From Candidatus Hopanoidivorans cymbastelae (GTDB taxonomy: Bacteria > Actinomycetota > Acidimicrobiia > Acidimicrobiales > Hopanoidiivorantaceae): a DNA stretch of 64,000 bases. This document shows positions 18,713-27,940 of the stretch, piece after piece (within the stretch, counting starts at the first letter, position 1; every line of letters starts with the position of its first letter). A model generated the notes under the pieces. It made no database searches. It was not told the origin of the DNA and worked only from the letters and a program-made list of their open reading frames with translations. Where the stretch lies: NCBI GenBank assembly GCA_028283145.1, contig JAPYNY010000012.1, forward strand, positions 18,209 to 82,208, read 5' to 3'. The translations under genes and the position numbers were made by a program.

Positions 18713-19314
18713 AAGAGCCCCTTAGTCGAGGGAAGCTGGCTGTCTTCTATCCGCACGGCATCACGCAAAGCTCTGGCAACGCTTTTGAAGGATGACTCAA
18801 TGATGTGGTGCGTATTGCGTCCGCGCACCAGCACGATATGCAAGCAAAGTGCCGCCGAAGTTGCAAAAGCCCGCCAAAACTCCTCCATGAGCTGCGGGTC
18901 AAACGGCGGGTCGCCTAGGATTTTCTCACCTGGAGGGTCAACCTCATAATGTAGAAAAGGGCGACCTGATAAATCCAAGGACACCTCCACCAGAGCTTCA
19001 TCCAGCGGTGCCCCAGCATTGCCAAAGCGTCGCACGCCGACCTTTTCCCCCAAGGCCTGGGCCAAGCTCTGCCCTAGCACGATGCCAACATCTTCCACCG
19101 TGTGATGCGCATCTATTTCGGTATCACCCTGGGCCTGAACAGACAAAGTCCAGCCGCAGTGTTTGCCCAGCTGATTGAGCATGTGATCAAAGAAAGGCAA
19201 ACCAGTTTCAGCGGCAACTTGCCCCGGGTTGTCCAAGTCAATGGAGACGGCTACTTGAGTTTCCTTGGTAGTGCGTTCAATATCGGCACGACGAGAATTT
19301 GAGCTAACTGTCAT
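18709..19314 (-). CDS. hisB: imidazoleglycerol-phosphate dehydratase
   Basis: A Mn-dependent dehydratase producing imidazole acetol phosphate. The 201 aa correspond to the monofunctional enzyme without a phosphatase domain. The two metal-binding His clusters are present (FFDHMLNQLGKHCGW with DAHHTVEDVGI, and later HIVLVRGRNTHHIIE). It ends in the usual PSTKG tail. It lies 10 bp downstream of the hisD-hisC fusion and overlaps hisH by 4 bp. Confidence 0.95.
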   Translation of the reverse strand: MTVSSNSRRADIERTTKETQVAVSIDLDNPGQVAAETGLPFFDHMLNQLGKHCGWTLSVQAQGDTEIDAHHTVEDVGIVLGQSLAQALGEKVGVRRFGNAGAPLDEALVEVSLDLSGRPFLHYEVDPPGEKILGDPPFDPQLMEEFWRAFATSAALCLHIVLVRGRNTHHIIESSFKSVARALRDAVRIEDSQLPSTKGLL

Positions 19315-19324
19315 GATTTAATTT

Positions 19325-21727
19325 TTACAGCTGAAGTGCTTCTTCCAGTGCTTTCAGGAATAAGTTGTTCTCCTGCGGGGTGCCTATGGTAACCCGCAAA
19401 CAGCCTTGCAGCCTGGGCCAAGCAGAGCAGTCCCTGACCAGCACTGACCGCTCCAGCAATTTGTCCCAGACTGAATCGGCAGTCTCAGGCTTGATCAGCA
19501 CAAAGTTGGCTTCAGAAGGCCAGACTTTTACTCCCATCTGGGCTAGAGTTTCACAGACCCGCTCGCGTTCAGCCACGATAGACCGCACTCGCTGCTCCAT
19601 ATCGTCTTGAAAATCCAAAGCCAGCTTGCCAATAGTTTGAGTCATCTGGTTCAATCGGTATGGCAGAGCAACTTTTTCCAACTCAGCATTTATCCAGCTG
19701 GGGGCTATGAGATACCCTAGACGGGCTGCTGCCATCGCCCAGGTCTTGGAGTAGGTGCGGGTTATAGCCATAGGAGCATTTTCACTGAATAGCTCCAAAG
19801 CGCTATGAGGCGAAAATTCCACATAGGCTTCGTCAACTACCAGCAGCGCTCCTGCTATACGTGAAAGCTCCAGCACCCTAGCTGTGACTTCAATGGGCTC
19901 AGACATACCGGTGGGATTATTGGGAGAGCAGAGAAATATCACGCTGGGGCGTTGTTCCAAGATGAGTTGCTCCACTTGGTCTAGCGCCAAAGAGAAGTCC
20001 TGCCGGCGCTGTCCTTGGATGACAACACATCCCAAGCTTCGGGCAATGTGGTAGTGCAACATGTAGGTGGGCTGGAACACCAACACTTTCCGTCCCGCGG
20101 CGCCATAGCACATCAGCAGAGTCTGGATGACTTCGTTGGAACCATTGGCAACGAAAATTTGAGAGGCTGCCAGCTTGTGAATTCCAGCTAGCTTTTCGCG
20201 AAGACTTTGAGCATCGCGTTCCGGGTAAAGCTGCCAAGCGACCTCTGATGCGGCGCGGGATACAGCTTCCTGAAAGGCTCGGGGCGGCGGAAATGGAGAC
20301 TCGTTAGTGTTGAGTCGCGCGGCGACCTCAACTTGGGGTGAGTGGTAACGTTCCAGCCCCTCAATATAGGAGCGGGGCGATACCATCTCGCCCAAGACTG
20401 GTTGGCTGGTCGCGTCTTGGCCGGCTGGTTGGGTAGATATTTCCCGCGTCAAAACTGCGTCTCTGTGGGCCAATAGACCTTCCTGGTGGGCTATGGTAGC
20501 CGCGGCGTCTGAAACAGCCGCAAAACCTTCCTCAGAAACAGCAATCGTATGAATAGTTTTTTGGAAATCACTCACCTGCAGACCACTGGCAAATCTGGCA
20601 GCGCCGCCTGTGGGCAACACGTGAGAAGGCCCGGCTATGTAATCGCCTAGCACGACCGAAGCCAACTGTCCGCAAAAAACCGCCCCGGCATTTTTTACCT
20701 TGGCGGCTAGTTTCGGCGCCTCGGTGCACATCAGCTGAAGATGCTCGGGGGCTATGGCATCAGACAACTCTAGGGCTGCTGGCAAATCCTCCACCAGAAC
20801 GGCAAAGCCCCCGGTTTTCAAGGTGGCCAGGATTTCAGCTTGGCGCGCGCTGGCATTGACTCTGGCTTCCAGTTCCAGGCAAATCTCATCCAAGACTTTC
20901 TCGGAGGCAGAAATCAACACGATACGTCCATCGGGCCCGTGTTCGGATTGGGTCAACAAGTCGGCTGCGGCATACTTTACATTGGTGGTCTCATCGGCTA
21001 TCACCACTACCTCAGATGGGCCGGCATAGGGAGTAGCCACAGCAACTTGCCCGGCAACCTCACGCTGCGCCAGCGAAACGTAGATATTGCCAGGCCCGGC
21101 TATGACATCCACTGGCGACAGGCTTTTTGTTCCATAAGCCATGGCAGCAATAGCGCCTGCTCCGCCCAAAGCATAGACCTCATCTACCTCTGCTATAGCT
21201 GCCGCAGCCAAAGTCACCGGCGGGATTTTCCCGTCTGGGCCAGGTGGTACACACATGACTATGCGTTCCACCCCAGCTACTCGGGCGACAATGGCGGTCA
21301 TCAACACCGTTGACGGATATGAGGCTTTGCCTCCAGGCACATACAGCCCGGCTGCCTGGATTGGCTGAGTGCGTTGGGCAACAGCTATGCCAGCACGGCT
21401 ATGTGTGTGGGCGCTGATGAGTTGAGATCGGTGGAAAGCCTCAATCCGTCCAGCTGCCTGACGCAGCGCCTTCAAAATATCAGGCGCCAGCTGCGTATGG
21501 GCCTGGGCTACCTCTTGGGGCGAAACGACAAAGCTGTCCAGCTTGACCTGGTCAAATCGCAGTGCCAGCTCCAGCAAAGCAAGATCGCCTCTAGCCCTGA
21601 CGTCAGCAATGATCTCCCTGACGGCTTCAAGTTGGCGGTCTGACTTGGAGTGGTCTTGCGCTGGGGAAGCCAACGGGTAACTTTGGCTGACCTGGCTGGA
21701 GCCCCTGAAATCCAATCTTGTCAGCAT
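19325..21727 (-). CDS. hisDC: bifunctional HisD-HisC fusion (histidinol dehydrogenase / histidinol-phosphate aminotransferase)
   Basis: One 800-aa frame encodes two complete enzymes. Residues 1 to about 430 are HisD: YVPGGKASYPST, GPGNIYVS, the TQSEHGPDG block with catalytic Glu/His, and HVLPTGGAARFASGL. A Gln/Pro/Ser linker of about 25 residues leads to HisC (about 455-800): LNTNESP, FLCSPNNPTG, VDEAYVEFS and the PLP lysine in YSKTWAMAAARLGY. No internal stop or clean restart separates them. HisD and HisC are adjacent separate genes in most actinobacteria, so fusion is a derived state. I use ATG 21725-21727 (MLTRLDFRG), 1 bp after the nth stop; an ATG at 21739 is also possible. Confidence 0.92.
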   Translation of the reverse strand: MLTRLDFRGSSQVSQSYPLASPAQDHSKSDRQLEAVREIIADVRARGDLALLELALRFDQVKLDSFVVSPQEVAQAHTQLAPDILKALRQAAGRIEAFHRSQLISAHTHSRAGIAVAQRTQPIQAAGLYVPGGKASYPSTVLMTAIVARVAGVERIVMCVPPGPDGKIPPVTLAAAAIAEVDEVYALGGAGAIAAMAYGTKSLSPVDVIAGPGNIYVSLAQREVAGQVAVATPYAGPSEVVVIADETTNVKYAAADLLTQSEHGPDGRIVLISASEKVLDEICLELEARVNASARQAEILATLKTGGFAVLVEDLPAALELSDAIAPEHLQLMCTEAPKLAAKVKNAGAVFCGQLASVVLGDYIAGPSHVLPTGGAARFASGLQVSDFQKTIHTIAVSEEGFAAVSDAAATIAHQEGLLAHRDAVLTREISTQPAGQDATSQPVLGEMVSPRSYIEGLERYHSPQVEVAARLNTNESPFPPPRAFQEAVSRAASEVAWQLYPERDAQSLREKLAGIHKLAASQIFVANGSNEVIQTLLMCYGAAGRKVLVFQPTYMLHYHIARSLGCVVIQGQRRQDFSLALDQVEQLILEQRPSVIFLCSPNNPTGMSEPIEVTARVLELSRIAGALLVVDEAYVEFSPHSALELFSENAPMAITRTYSKTWAMAAARLGYLIAPSWINAELEKVALPYRLNQMTQTIGKLALDFQDDMEQRVRSIVAERERVCETLAQMGVKVWPSEANFVLIKPETADSVWDKLLERSVLVRDCSAWPRLQGCLRVTIGTPQENNLFLKALEEALQL

Positions 21728-21728
21728 G

Positions 21729-22406
21729 TCAGGAAGCAACTTTGGCTACTGGTTTCACAGTCTCAAACTCAAAGGCCGAAGGGCAAAAATCAACGCAAAG
21801 ACAGTCGGAGCAACGCGGCTTGCGGGCACTGCAAACCTGGCGTCCATGATCTATCAGCAACAGGCTGAAGTCGCCACGCAAATCGGCTGGAATCATGGGG
21901 TTCAAAGCGAACTCAATCTTGACAGGGTCGGTCTCCTCTGTCAAACCCAGACGCCTAGACAGGCGGGTAACGTGCGTATCAACTGGCAAACCCGGCAAGC
22001 CCAAACCAACGCTTCGCACAACGTTGGCGGTCTTGCGCCCCACCCCGGCCAAGCCAGTCAGCTCCTTGTGTGAACTGGGAACTTGGCCGTTGTGATGTTC
22101 CACTAGACGTTGTGACATGGCCAGTAAATTACGGGTCTTAGCTTGATAAAAGCCGGTGGAGTGGATGATGGTTTCTACTTCCACTGGGTCGGCTTCGGCC
22201 AAAGCCGCCGGCGTCGGAAAACGTTTGAACAACTCAGGTGTAACCATATTGACACGTTTGTCGGTGCATTGGGCCGATAAGATTGTGGCAACCAACAATT
22301 CAAAAGCACTCTTGTGGTCTAGAGCGCACTTGACATCTGGGTATTCCTTTTGCAAACGAGCTAAGGTCTCCCGTGCTCTGCCTTTGGGACTTCTAGGTTT
22401 ACCCAT
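21729..22406 (-). CDS. nth: endonuclease III (DNA glycosylase/AP lyase)
   Basis: Removes oxidised pyrimidines and cleaves at the AP site in base-excision repair. The helix-hairpin-helix LAGVGRKTANVV with catalytic Lys, the catalytic Asp in PVDTHVTRLSRRLGL, and a complete [4Fe-4S] motif C-x6-C-x2-C-x5-C near residues 190-208 are all visible. The 225 aa are normal. It appears to start the nth-his-trpE run, divergent from mshD across 65 bp. Confidence 0.95.
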   Translation of the reverse strand: MGKPRSPKGRARETLARLQKEYPDVKCALDHKSAFELLVATILSAQCTDKRVNMVTPELFKRFPTPAALAEADPVEVETIIHSTGFYQAKTRNLLAMSQRLVEHHNGQVPSSHKELTGLAGVGRKTANVVRSVGLGLPGLPVDTHVTRLSRRLGLTEETDPVKIEFALNPMIPADLRGDFSLLLIDHGRQVCSARKPRCSDCLCVDFCPSAFEFETVKPVAKVAS

Positions 22407-22471
22407 AAAATTACCCTACTGAAAACAGCCAAGTCTTTAGATTATGTCACCTCAACAATAGGTTGGAATTG

Positions 22472-23158
22472 ATGCCCATTCAAACAGAACCCCCAAGTCA
22501 AGAAATTGTCATTGCCGCAGACCGAAGAGACGCTTTGCGGGGCGAAGCTCTGGTGCAATTCCTACAGCAGGAGTCGATCGAAGAAGTCTCACAAGTTTGG
22601 CTTGAAGCAGTGGAGACAGGTGACGACCAGCGACTCAGCGTATTCGGTCTAGCACCCCAACGTGACCTGTGGCAGCTTCGAGTGAATTTGCCGTGTGAGT
22701 TGCCTGAGATCTATTCGCCCGTAGAGGTAAGGCCGTTTCAAGCCAGCGACCAGCAGGCTTTTTTGGAGGTCAACCAGGCTGCATTTGCTTGGCATCCCGA
22801 ACAGGGACACCTGGATGCCCAGCAATTTCACACCAGAACACAAGAGGCTTGGTATAACCCAGCGGGCTTTCTGATTTTGGAAATTGGCAACCAGCTGGCT
22901 GGTTTTTGCTGGACCAAAATCCACCGGGACAACGAAACTCCCCTAGGCGAGATCTATGCCATTGCCGTTGCCCCTGATTTCTCAGGACAACGCCTGGGCG
23001 CTCCCCTGACCCATGCAGGCTTGGACTTTTTAGCCAACTCAGGCATCCAAGTCGGGATGTTGTATGTAGAAGCCGATAACGCTCCAGCACAAAAAATTTA
23101 TCGCAAGCTTGGCTTTTGGCTGCATCAAGTTAATCGCGCCTATCGAAAGGGGCGTTGA
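22472..23158 (+). CDS. mshD: mycothiol synthase-like GNAT acetyltransferase
   Basis: MshD acetylates Cys-GlcN-Ins in the last step of mycothiol synthesis. The C-terminal GNAT domain has the family-typical VNQAAFAWHPEQG segment, the acetyl-CoA loop (VAPDFSGQRLGAPLTHAGL) and YVEADNAPAQKIYRKLGF. From ATG 22472 the protein is 228 aa, short compared with about 300 aa for the two-GNAT enzyme, because the N-terminal domain is reduced. SD-like AGG lies upstream; a TTG 9 bp earlier is also possible. Mycothiol is an actinobacterial hallmark. Confidence 0.82.
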   Translation: MPIQTEPPSQEIVIAADRRDALRGEALVQFLQQESIEEVSQVWLEAVETGDDQRLSVFGLAPQRDLWQLRVNLPCELPEIYSPVEVRPFQASDQQAFLEVNQAAFAWHPEQGHLDAQQFHTRTQEAWYNPAGFLILEIGNQLAGFCWTKIHRDNETPLGEIYAIAVAPDFSGQRLGAPLTHAGLDFLANSGIQVGMLYVEADNAPAQKIYRKLGFWLHQVNRAYRKGR

Positions 23159-23159
23159 G

Positions 23160-23507
23160 GTGGCACGTTTCCGTTTCTTCAATCGCACGCTGCCCCAGAC
23201 GCTGCTGGTTGCTACTTACCTGCTCTACATCAATATTGTCTTTGACATCCTGTTTGGCCGCATCAGACACCCGATTTCGGGCATTTTGACCCTGGCTTTC
23301 ATAGTGGGCGTCTTGGGTATTGTCAATGAGCGCAGGTTTGGCTATATCACAGCTGTGGTGGCAGCCGGGGTGAACATGCTATGGGAGGCTTTGCTGGTGA
23401 TTACCGTGGCTTTCTTGCTGGTTTTGAATTTGATTTTCGCCATAGCTCTGTTTGCCCTGCTGATTCATCCTATGAGCCGGGATTATCAGCGGATCTGGTT
23501 TCATTGA
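23160..23507 (+). CDS. small integral membrane protein, unknown function
   Basis: I do not recognise a family. The 115-aa product from GTG 23160 (1 bp after the mshD stop, with AAAGGGG in the end of mshD acting as SD) has about three hydrophobic segments: roughly residues 13-32, 40-55 and a long one at 65-100. It has a short basic N-terminus (ARFRFFNRT) and a charged C-terminus (SRDYQRIWFH). It is followed 7 bp later by menG, so mshD, this gene and menG form an operon; a link to membrane redox metabolism is only a guess. Confidence 0.7.
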   Translation: MARFRFFNRTLPQTLLVATYLLYINIVFDILFGRIRHPISGILTLAFIVGVLGIVNERRFGYITAVVAAGVNMLWEALLVITVAFLLVLNLIFAIALFALLIHPMSRDYQRIWFH

Positions 23508-23514
23508 GCCCATC

Positions 23515-24246
23515 ATGGCAGAGAGTGAATCCCAGGCAAAGCGCACCCGCAATGTGCGCCAGATGTTCAACCAAATAGCGGTTCGTTATGACTTGTTGAA
23601 CACTGTCGTCAGCTTGGGGCTTGATCGAGGCTGGCGTAAAAAAACCGCCAAGGAACTACAACTTGCCCCTGGCGGAGTTGTGTTGGATTTAGCTTGTGGC
23701 ACTTCTCCCTTGGCTAAAGACTTGGATGCCGCTGGGCTGGCCACAGTCGGGCTTGACATTTCAGAGCAGATGATGCAGCAATCGCCGTCCGAGCTTCCCC
23801 ATGTGCTAGGAGATTGCCTGTCTCTTCCCATCAGGGACAGATCAGTGGAGGGCATAGTTTGTGGATTTGCACTGCGGCACTTCATCTCTGTGGCGCCGTT
23901 GCTGGCCGAAGCCACACGGGTGCTTCAGCCTTACGGACGCATTGCTTTGCTGGAGTTGGACATTCCCCGCTCGCCGTGGCTCAAGTTCGGTCACCGCATC
24001 TATTGTCATACGTTCATTCCCTTGGCCGGTTGGCTGCTGGCCGAAAAGTCAGCCTACAAGTATTTGGCCGACTCTTTGACTATGCTGCCCCCGCACGAGC
24101 TTCTGGAACGTTGTCTCCAAGAAGCAGGCTTTGGAGATGTGCAGAGATTTTCCCTGAGTTTGGGCATAGCACAGCTGGTAACGGCCACCAAACTGAGCAC
24201 CGCTAGCCCACAACTTGAGGCAGCCAAAGACCAGCCCCCAGCGTAA
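23515..24246 (+). CDS. menG: demethylmenaquinone methyltransferase (UbiE/MenG family)
   Basis: A SAM-dependent C-methyltransferase for the last step of menaquinone synthesis. At 243 aa it has the UbiE start (RNVRQMFNQIAVRYDLLN), SAM motif I (VVLDLACGTSPLA), the post-motif GLDISEQMM and the FALRHF block. The 3' end overlaps the opposing menA gene by 44 bp, so both proteins of one pathway are encoded tail to tail on overlapping DNA. ubiE would be an equal name, but the adjacent menA favours menaquinone. Confidence 0.92.
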   Translation: MAESESQAKRTRNVRQMFNQIAVRYDLLNTVVSLGLDRGWRKKTAKELQLAPGGVVLDLACGTSPLAKDLDAAGLATVGLDISEQMMQQSPSELPHVLGDCLSLPIRDRSVEGIVCGFALRHFISVAPLLAEATRVLQPYGRIALLELDIPRSPWLKFGHRIYCHTFIPLAGWLLAEKSAYKYLADSLTMLPPHELLERCLQEAGFGDVQRFSLSLGIAQLVTATKLSTASPQLEAAKDQPPA

Positions 24247-25180
24247 CCCCATAAACCAGCAAGAGTTTGCCCGTTGTGGCCAGCACGCCCAGCAGCTGCC
24301 TAGTGGCTGTCTCTGCCGCAGAATCGTGAGCCTCCAGAATGAACGGAGCTCTCAACGTCACCAATATAGGCTTTACCGCCAGCAAAGGGGCTGTCAGCCC
24401 TAATAGCACCCAAAGTTGATTTACCTCCCCTATGGACAGCGCTACAACTGCCACGCCAGCACCCAGCCAAGCAGCCGGATAAAGCCGCCTAGCCCAAATT
24501 TCTCCAAATCTGTCGGCTATGACTACTGCCAGGGTTTGTTTTTTAACTGCCTTGTCGGATTTCACGTCACGCAAATTGTTGGCTATCAGCAGCGCACAAG
24601 CCACTAAGCCAACTCCTGCTCCGGCAACAATTGCATCTCCAGCAATTTCAGAGGTTTGGAGATAGACAGTTCCAGCTGTGGGAACCAACCCGAAGAAGAT
24701 AAAAACAGATACTTCGCCAAGCGCATAGTAGCCGTAGGGACGTGGCCCACCTGTATAGAACCAGGCTGCCGCAATGGCTGCCACCACAACCGGCAGCACT
24801 TCCCAACCTATCCAAAACGACAAAATTATCCCCAAGGCACCAGCAGCCGAAAAGCACAACCAGGTTGCCAGCAGAACTTGGCCGGGCTGGGCTGTCTCCG
24901 AAGCCACTAGGCGCATGGGGCCTTGACGGTTTTGGTCGCTGCCTTTGACGCCATCGCTGTAGTCATTGGCGTAGTTGACCCCAACTTGAAGCAACAGCGC
25001 CAGCAGCAAAGTCAGGCAGAACCTTGAGGCGCTGAGGTCGCCAGTCCAGCTATTGCTGCTGTCCAAATCACCCTCTTGTGAAACAGTCACTGCCAGCGTC
25101 GTGCCCACCAATACCGGTACTACCGAAGCCGTCAAAGTACGCGGCCGTGTTCCAGCCAGCCATTGCTCAAAAGTTGCCAT
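24203..25180 (-). CDS. menA: 1,4-dihydroxy-2-naphthoate polyprenyltransferase
   Basis: A membrane UbiA-type prenyltransferase that attaches the isoprenoid tail to DHNA. The 325-aa protein has about eight to nine hydrophobic segments and both Asp-rich motifs: [12 protein letters not shown] near residue 75 and [17 protein letters not shown] near residue 205. It starts at ATG 25178-25180, only 28 bp from the divergent yyaL-like start, and its end overlaps menG by 44 bp. Confidence 0.93.
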   Translation of the reverse strand: MATFEQWLAGTRPRTLTASVVPVLVGTTLAVTVSQEGDLDSSNSWTGDLSASRFCLTLLLALLLQVGVNYANDYSDGVKGSDQNRQGPMRLVASETAQPGQVLLATWLCFSAAGALGIILSFWIGWEVLPVVVAAIAAAWFYTGGPRPYGYYALGEVSVFIFFGLVPTAGTVYLQTSEIAGDAIVAGAGVGLVACALLIANNLRDVKSDKAVKKQTLAVVIADRFGEIWARRLYPAAWLGAGVAVVALSIGEVNQLWVLLGLTAPLLAVKPILVTLRAPFILEAHDSAAETATRQLLGVLATTGKLLLVYGVTLGAGLWLPQVVG

Positions 25181-25208
25181 ATCAAATAAAGCTATACGCT
25201 TTGAAATA

Positions 25209-27425
25209 GTGAACCAACTATCTGAAGAACTAAGTCCCTATCTGCGCCAACACGCCGACAACCCGGTCGACTGGTTTCCTTGGGGAGAATCAGCTTTCCA
25301 AGCTGCCAAAGATCTGAACAAGCCAATTTTGCTTTCGGTGGGCTATTCAGCCTGCCACTGGTGTCACGTAATGGCACATGAATCCTTTGAGGATGAAGCC
25401 ACAGCTGCCGTGATGAACGAGCTTTTTGTGAATGTGAAGGTCGACCGTGAAGAACGCCCCGACGTGGATGCCATCTACATGGCCGCCGTTACAGCCATGA
25501 CTGGACACGGCGGTTGGCCCATGACAGTTTTTCTGACTCCAGATGGCGCTCCTTTTTTTGCCGGTACTTATTTTCCGCCCAAAGCCCAGGGCAATCGTCC
25601 CTCCTTCAAGGACGTCATGGAGCAAGTCAATCGGGTTTGGCATGAGCGACAAGCCGATGTGCTGACGCAATCAAAACAAATTGTGGCCGCGCTGAAGTCC
25701 TCCATCGAGCTGACATCTGAAGCTGCGCCGAGCAGTCCTCATCTGGGCTACCCTGCCAAGCAGGCCCTGTTGGATCAAGCTGTGTCCTCACTTAAAGCTC
25801 GCTATGACCCGGCTTGGGGCGGCTTTGGCATGGCACCCAAGTTTCCCCAGACGATGAACTTGGAATTGCTGCTGCGTCAGTATTGGCACCTTGGCGATAC
25901 CGACTTGTTGCACATGGTGGAGAATTCCTTTGATTGCATGTCTTCGGGTGGGATTTACGACCATCTGGGGGGTGGCTTTGCCCGTTATAGTGTCGACCGC
26001 CAATGGTTGGTGCCGCATTTTGAGAAGATGCTCTACGACAACGCCCTGCTGGCGCGGCTGGCTTTGCACTTGTGGCAGATAACCCACAAGCCACGTTACC
26101 TCCAAGTGCTGGAAGAAACAATTAGCTATGTGCTGAGCGAACTGCACCATCCGGCTGGCGGCTTTTATAGTGCCCAAGATGCCGATTCGGAAGGCGAAGA
26201 AGGCAAGTACTATGTTTGGTCGGCATCGGAATTCACGCACCTTGCTACTGCTGCTTTAGGCGGCGGAAGTCAGGGGCTGGACGGCGAAGGTCAGAAACTG
26301 ATTTTGCCGGCCGGCTCGCAAGCCGCCAACTCTCAGGACAGCTTGGCTCACGACTTGGCAGTTGCCACACGGTGGTATGGGGTAACCGAGGAGGGCAACT
26401 TTGAGAGCCACAACATTTTGTGGCGTCCACAGCGGGGCGACCTGCTGCGACCAGAAAAAATTGAAACCGTCAGACAGGCCCTGTTGGAAGCCAGAAGCCA
26501 ACGTGTACCACCCGGACTGGATGACAAAGTGCTGACCGAGTGGAACGCCTTGATGCTGTCGACTCTGGCTGAAGCAGCTGCTGCCACGCAAAACCAGAGC
26601 TGGCTAGCCGCAGCAGTTGCCAACGCGGAATTCTTGTGTGACAACTTGAAAGACCCGCAGGGAAGATGGCTGCGAGTGTGGCAGGACAGCCAAAACAGCG
26701 CGCATTCCCCAAGCGGTGCCGGAGCTGCCCACAGCACTAGGGCTGCCGGCGGTACTGAGACTTCCGCAGGCGCTGCGAATTTTGGCCGCGCCGGCCGCGC
26801 CAGATATTTGGCTTATGCCGCTGACTATGCCGCGCTGCTGGATGCTTTCACGCGTGTCTATGAAGCTACTGGCCGAAAAAAGTGGCTGACTGAAGCTTGT
26901 CTGGTGGCCGACCAGATGTTGGATTTGTTCTGGGATTCTGCAGATGGGAGCCTTTTCACTGTTGGCTCAGACGCTGAACAACTGATTGTCCGTGCCAAAG
27001 ACTTCATGGACAACTCACAGCCGTCAGCCAACAGCGCAGCCTGTTTCGGGCTACTGAGGCTAGGCTCGCTGACCAGCAATGAAAACTATCGGCAAAAGGC
27101 AGCCAGGATTCTGGAAAACAGCTTGGAGACAGCCGAAAAAGCTCCCTCGGCTTTCGGACATCTGCTTGGGGCATTGGATTTCAGTTTGCAAACGACGCAG
27201 GAAATAGTTATTTCAGGTGACCTCCCCGACCTAGTCAACACTATCCAACAGCGCTACCTGCCAAACAGCGTCCTCAGTTGGGGCGAGCCAACAAGTTTTG
27301 CCCTCTGGGAGGGGCGTCAAGACACTGCCGCGGCCTATGTCTGTTCTTTTGGAGTTTGCCAGGCTCCAGCCACAACTGCGGCCGAACTGGAAGCAGCCTT
27401 GGAAGCAGCCTTAACTGCCAGCTAG
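25209..27425 (+). CDS. thioredoxin-domain protein of the YyaL/DUF255 family
   Basis: A 738-aa protein with an N-terminal thioredoxin-like DUF255 domain (about 1-165) carrying [13 protein letters not shown], a CxxC-type motif, and an (alpha/alpha) six-barrel region resembling N-acylglucosamine epimerases ([44 protein letters not shown]). The function is unknown. I start at GTG 25209 because conserved sequence begins at [21 protein letters not shown]; a longer reading would overlap menA. A Ser/Gly/Ala-rich insert lies near residues 498-535. Its 3' end overlaps the opposing UGSC gene by 15 bp. Confidence 0.9.
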   Translation: MNQLSEELSPYLRQHADNPVDWFPWGESAFQAAKDLNKPILLSVGYSACHWCHVMAHESFEDEATAAVMNELFVNVKVDREERPDVDAIYMAAVTAMTGHGGWPMTVFLTPDGAPFFAGTYFPPKAQGNRPSFKDVMEQVNRVWHERQADVLTQSKQIVAALKSSIELTSEAAPSSPHLGYPAKQALLDQAVSSLKARYDPAWGGFGMAPKFPQTMNLELLLRQYWHLGDTDLLHMVENSFDCMSSGGIYDHLGGGFARYSVDRQWLVPHFEKMLYDNALLARLALHLWQITHKPRYLQVLEETISYVLSELHHPAGGFYSAQDADSEGEEGKYYVWSASEFTHLATAALGGGSQGLDGEGQKLILPAGSQAANSQDSLAHDLAVATRWYGVTEEGNFESHNILWRPQRGDLLRPEKIETVRQALLEARSQRVPPGLDDKVLTEWNALMLSTLAEAAAATQNQSWLAAAVANAEFLCDNLKDPQGRWLRVWQDSQNSAHSPSGAGAAHSTRAAGGTETSAGAANFGRAGRARYLAYAADYAALLDAFTRVYEATGRKKWLTEACLVADQMLDLFWDSADGSLFTVGSDAEQLIVRAKDFMDNSQPSANSAACFGLLRLGSLTSNENYRQKAARILENSLETAEKAPSAFGHLLGALDFSLQTTQEIVISGDLPDLVNTIQQRYLPNSVLSWGEPTSFALWEGRQDTAAAYVCSFGVCQAPATTAAELEAALEAALTAS

Positions 27426-27938
27426 CAACGCTGCCAGAACCTGATCGCAAGCCTGCGCTCCCCAGTCTTGCACAACCTCTGAGGGAGTTCCGCCCAAGGG
27501 GTGTGGTACTACCACAATCCGAGCGCCTTGGGGAGCTGAGTGAGCCGCAACCTGCCGGGTTAATTCTTCAAAGGCGGTCGTGGCAAACACCACTGTCGGT
27601 ATGCCTCGTTGCTCTAATTCAGCTAAGTCATGGACACTCCACGACGTGCAAGAACCTCAATCGGCAGAGCCGACTAGAACAGCATCCACATCCTGACTGA
27701 GTCGTTCAATTACCTCTTCAGGCGCTGGCAAGGCAGCATTTTTGGGTTCAACTGCCATGAGTTGGGCACCAGTGCGCTCAAGCAGTTGGTCGCCCACAGC
27801 TTGCAGCAGCACATCGGCGTTGGGCTTGCTGTTGGCAAACAAGGCAATGGTCTTGCCGCTCAGGGAACCCAAAGACGGCGCGAGTGATTTAGCAGGTGAA
27901 CCTACCGACCCCCGCGGATCATGAATTTGCAGACCCAT
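27411..27938 (-). CDS. UGSC-family selenoprotein
   Basis: A 175-aa protein read through an in-frame UGA at 27657-27659 as Sec94. The sequence around it is [21 protein letters not shown], which gives the U-G-S-C motif that names the UGSC family seen in marine and other bacteria; frame and family sequence continue on both sides. The N-terminal half ([20 protein letters not shown]) looks like a nucleotide- or cofactor-binding alpha/beta fold; the second half has [15 protein letters not shown] and [14 protein letters not shown]. Sec-GS-Cys suggests a redox or metal-binding pair, but the biochemical role is unknown to me. It starts 2 bp after the thiolase stop, so it is the third gene of the DUF35-thiolase-UGSC operon. 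Confidence 0.88.
27627..27659 (-). promoter_or_regulatory. UGA selenocysteine codon and SECIS-like hairpin of the UGSC gene
   Basis: The UGA occupies 27657-27659. Eleven nt later a 7-bp stem forms (GUCGUGG at 27639-27645 with CCAUGAC at 27627-27633, one G-U pair), closing a 5-nt loop AGUGU (27634-27638). The loop starts 18 nt after the UGA, the same distance as in the formate dehydrogenase gene of this window, and both stems begin GUCGU. Confidence 0.78.
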
Positions 27939-27940
27939 AG

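Noticed and set aside
27594..27656. UGSC gene as two short unrelated ORFs
   Set aside because: Joining through the UGA gives the U-G-S-C motif and a normal-length protein, with no frameshift needed.
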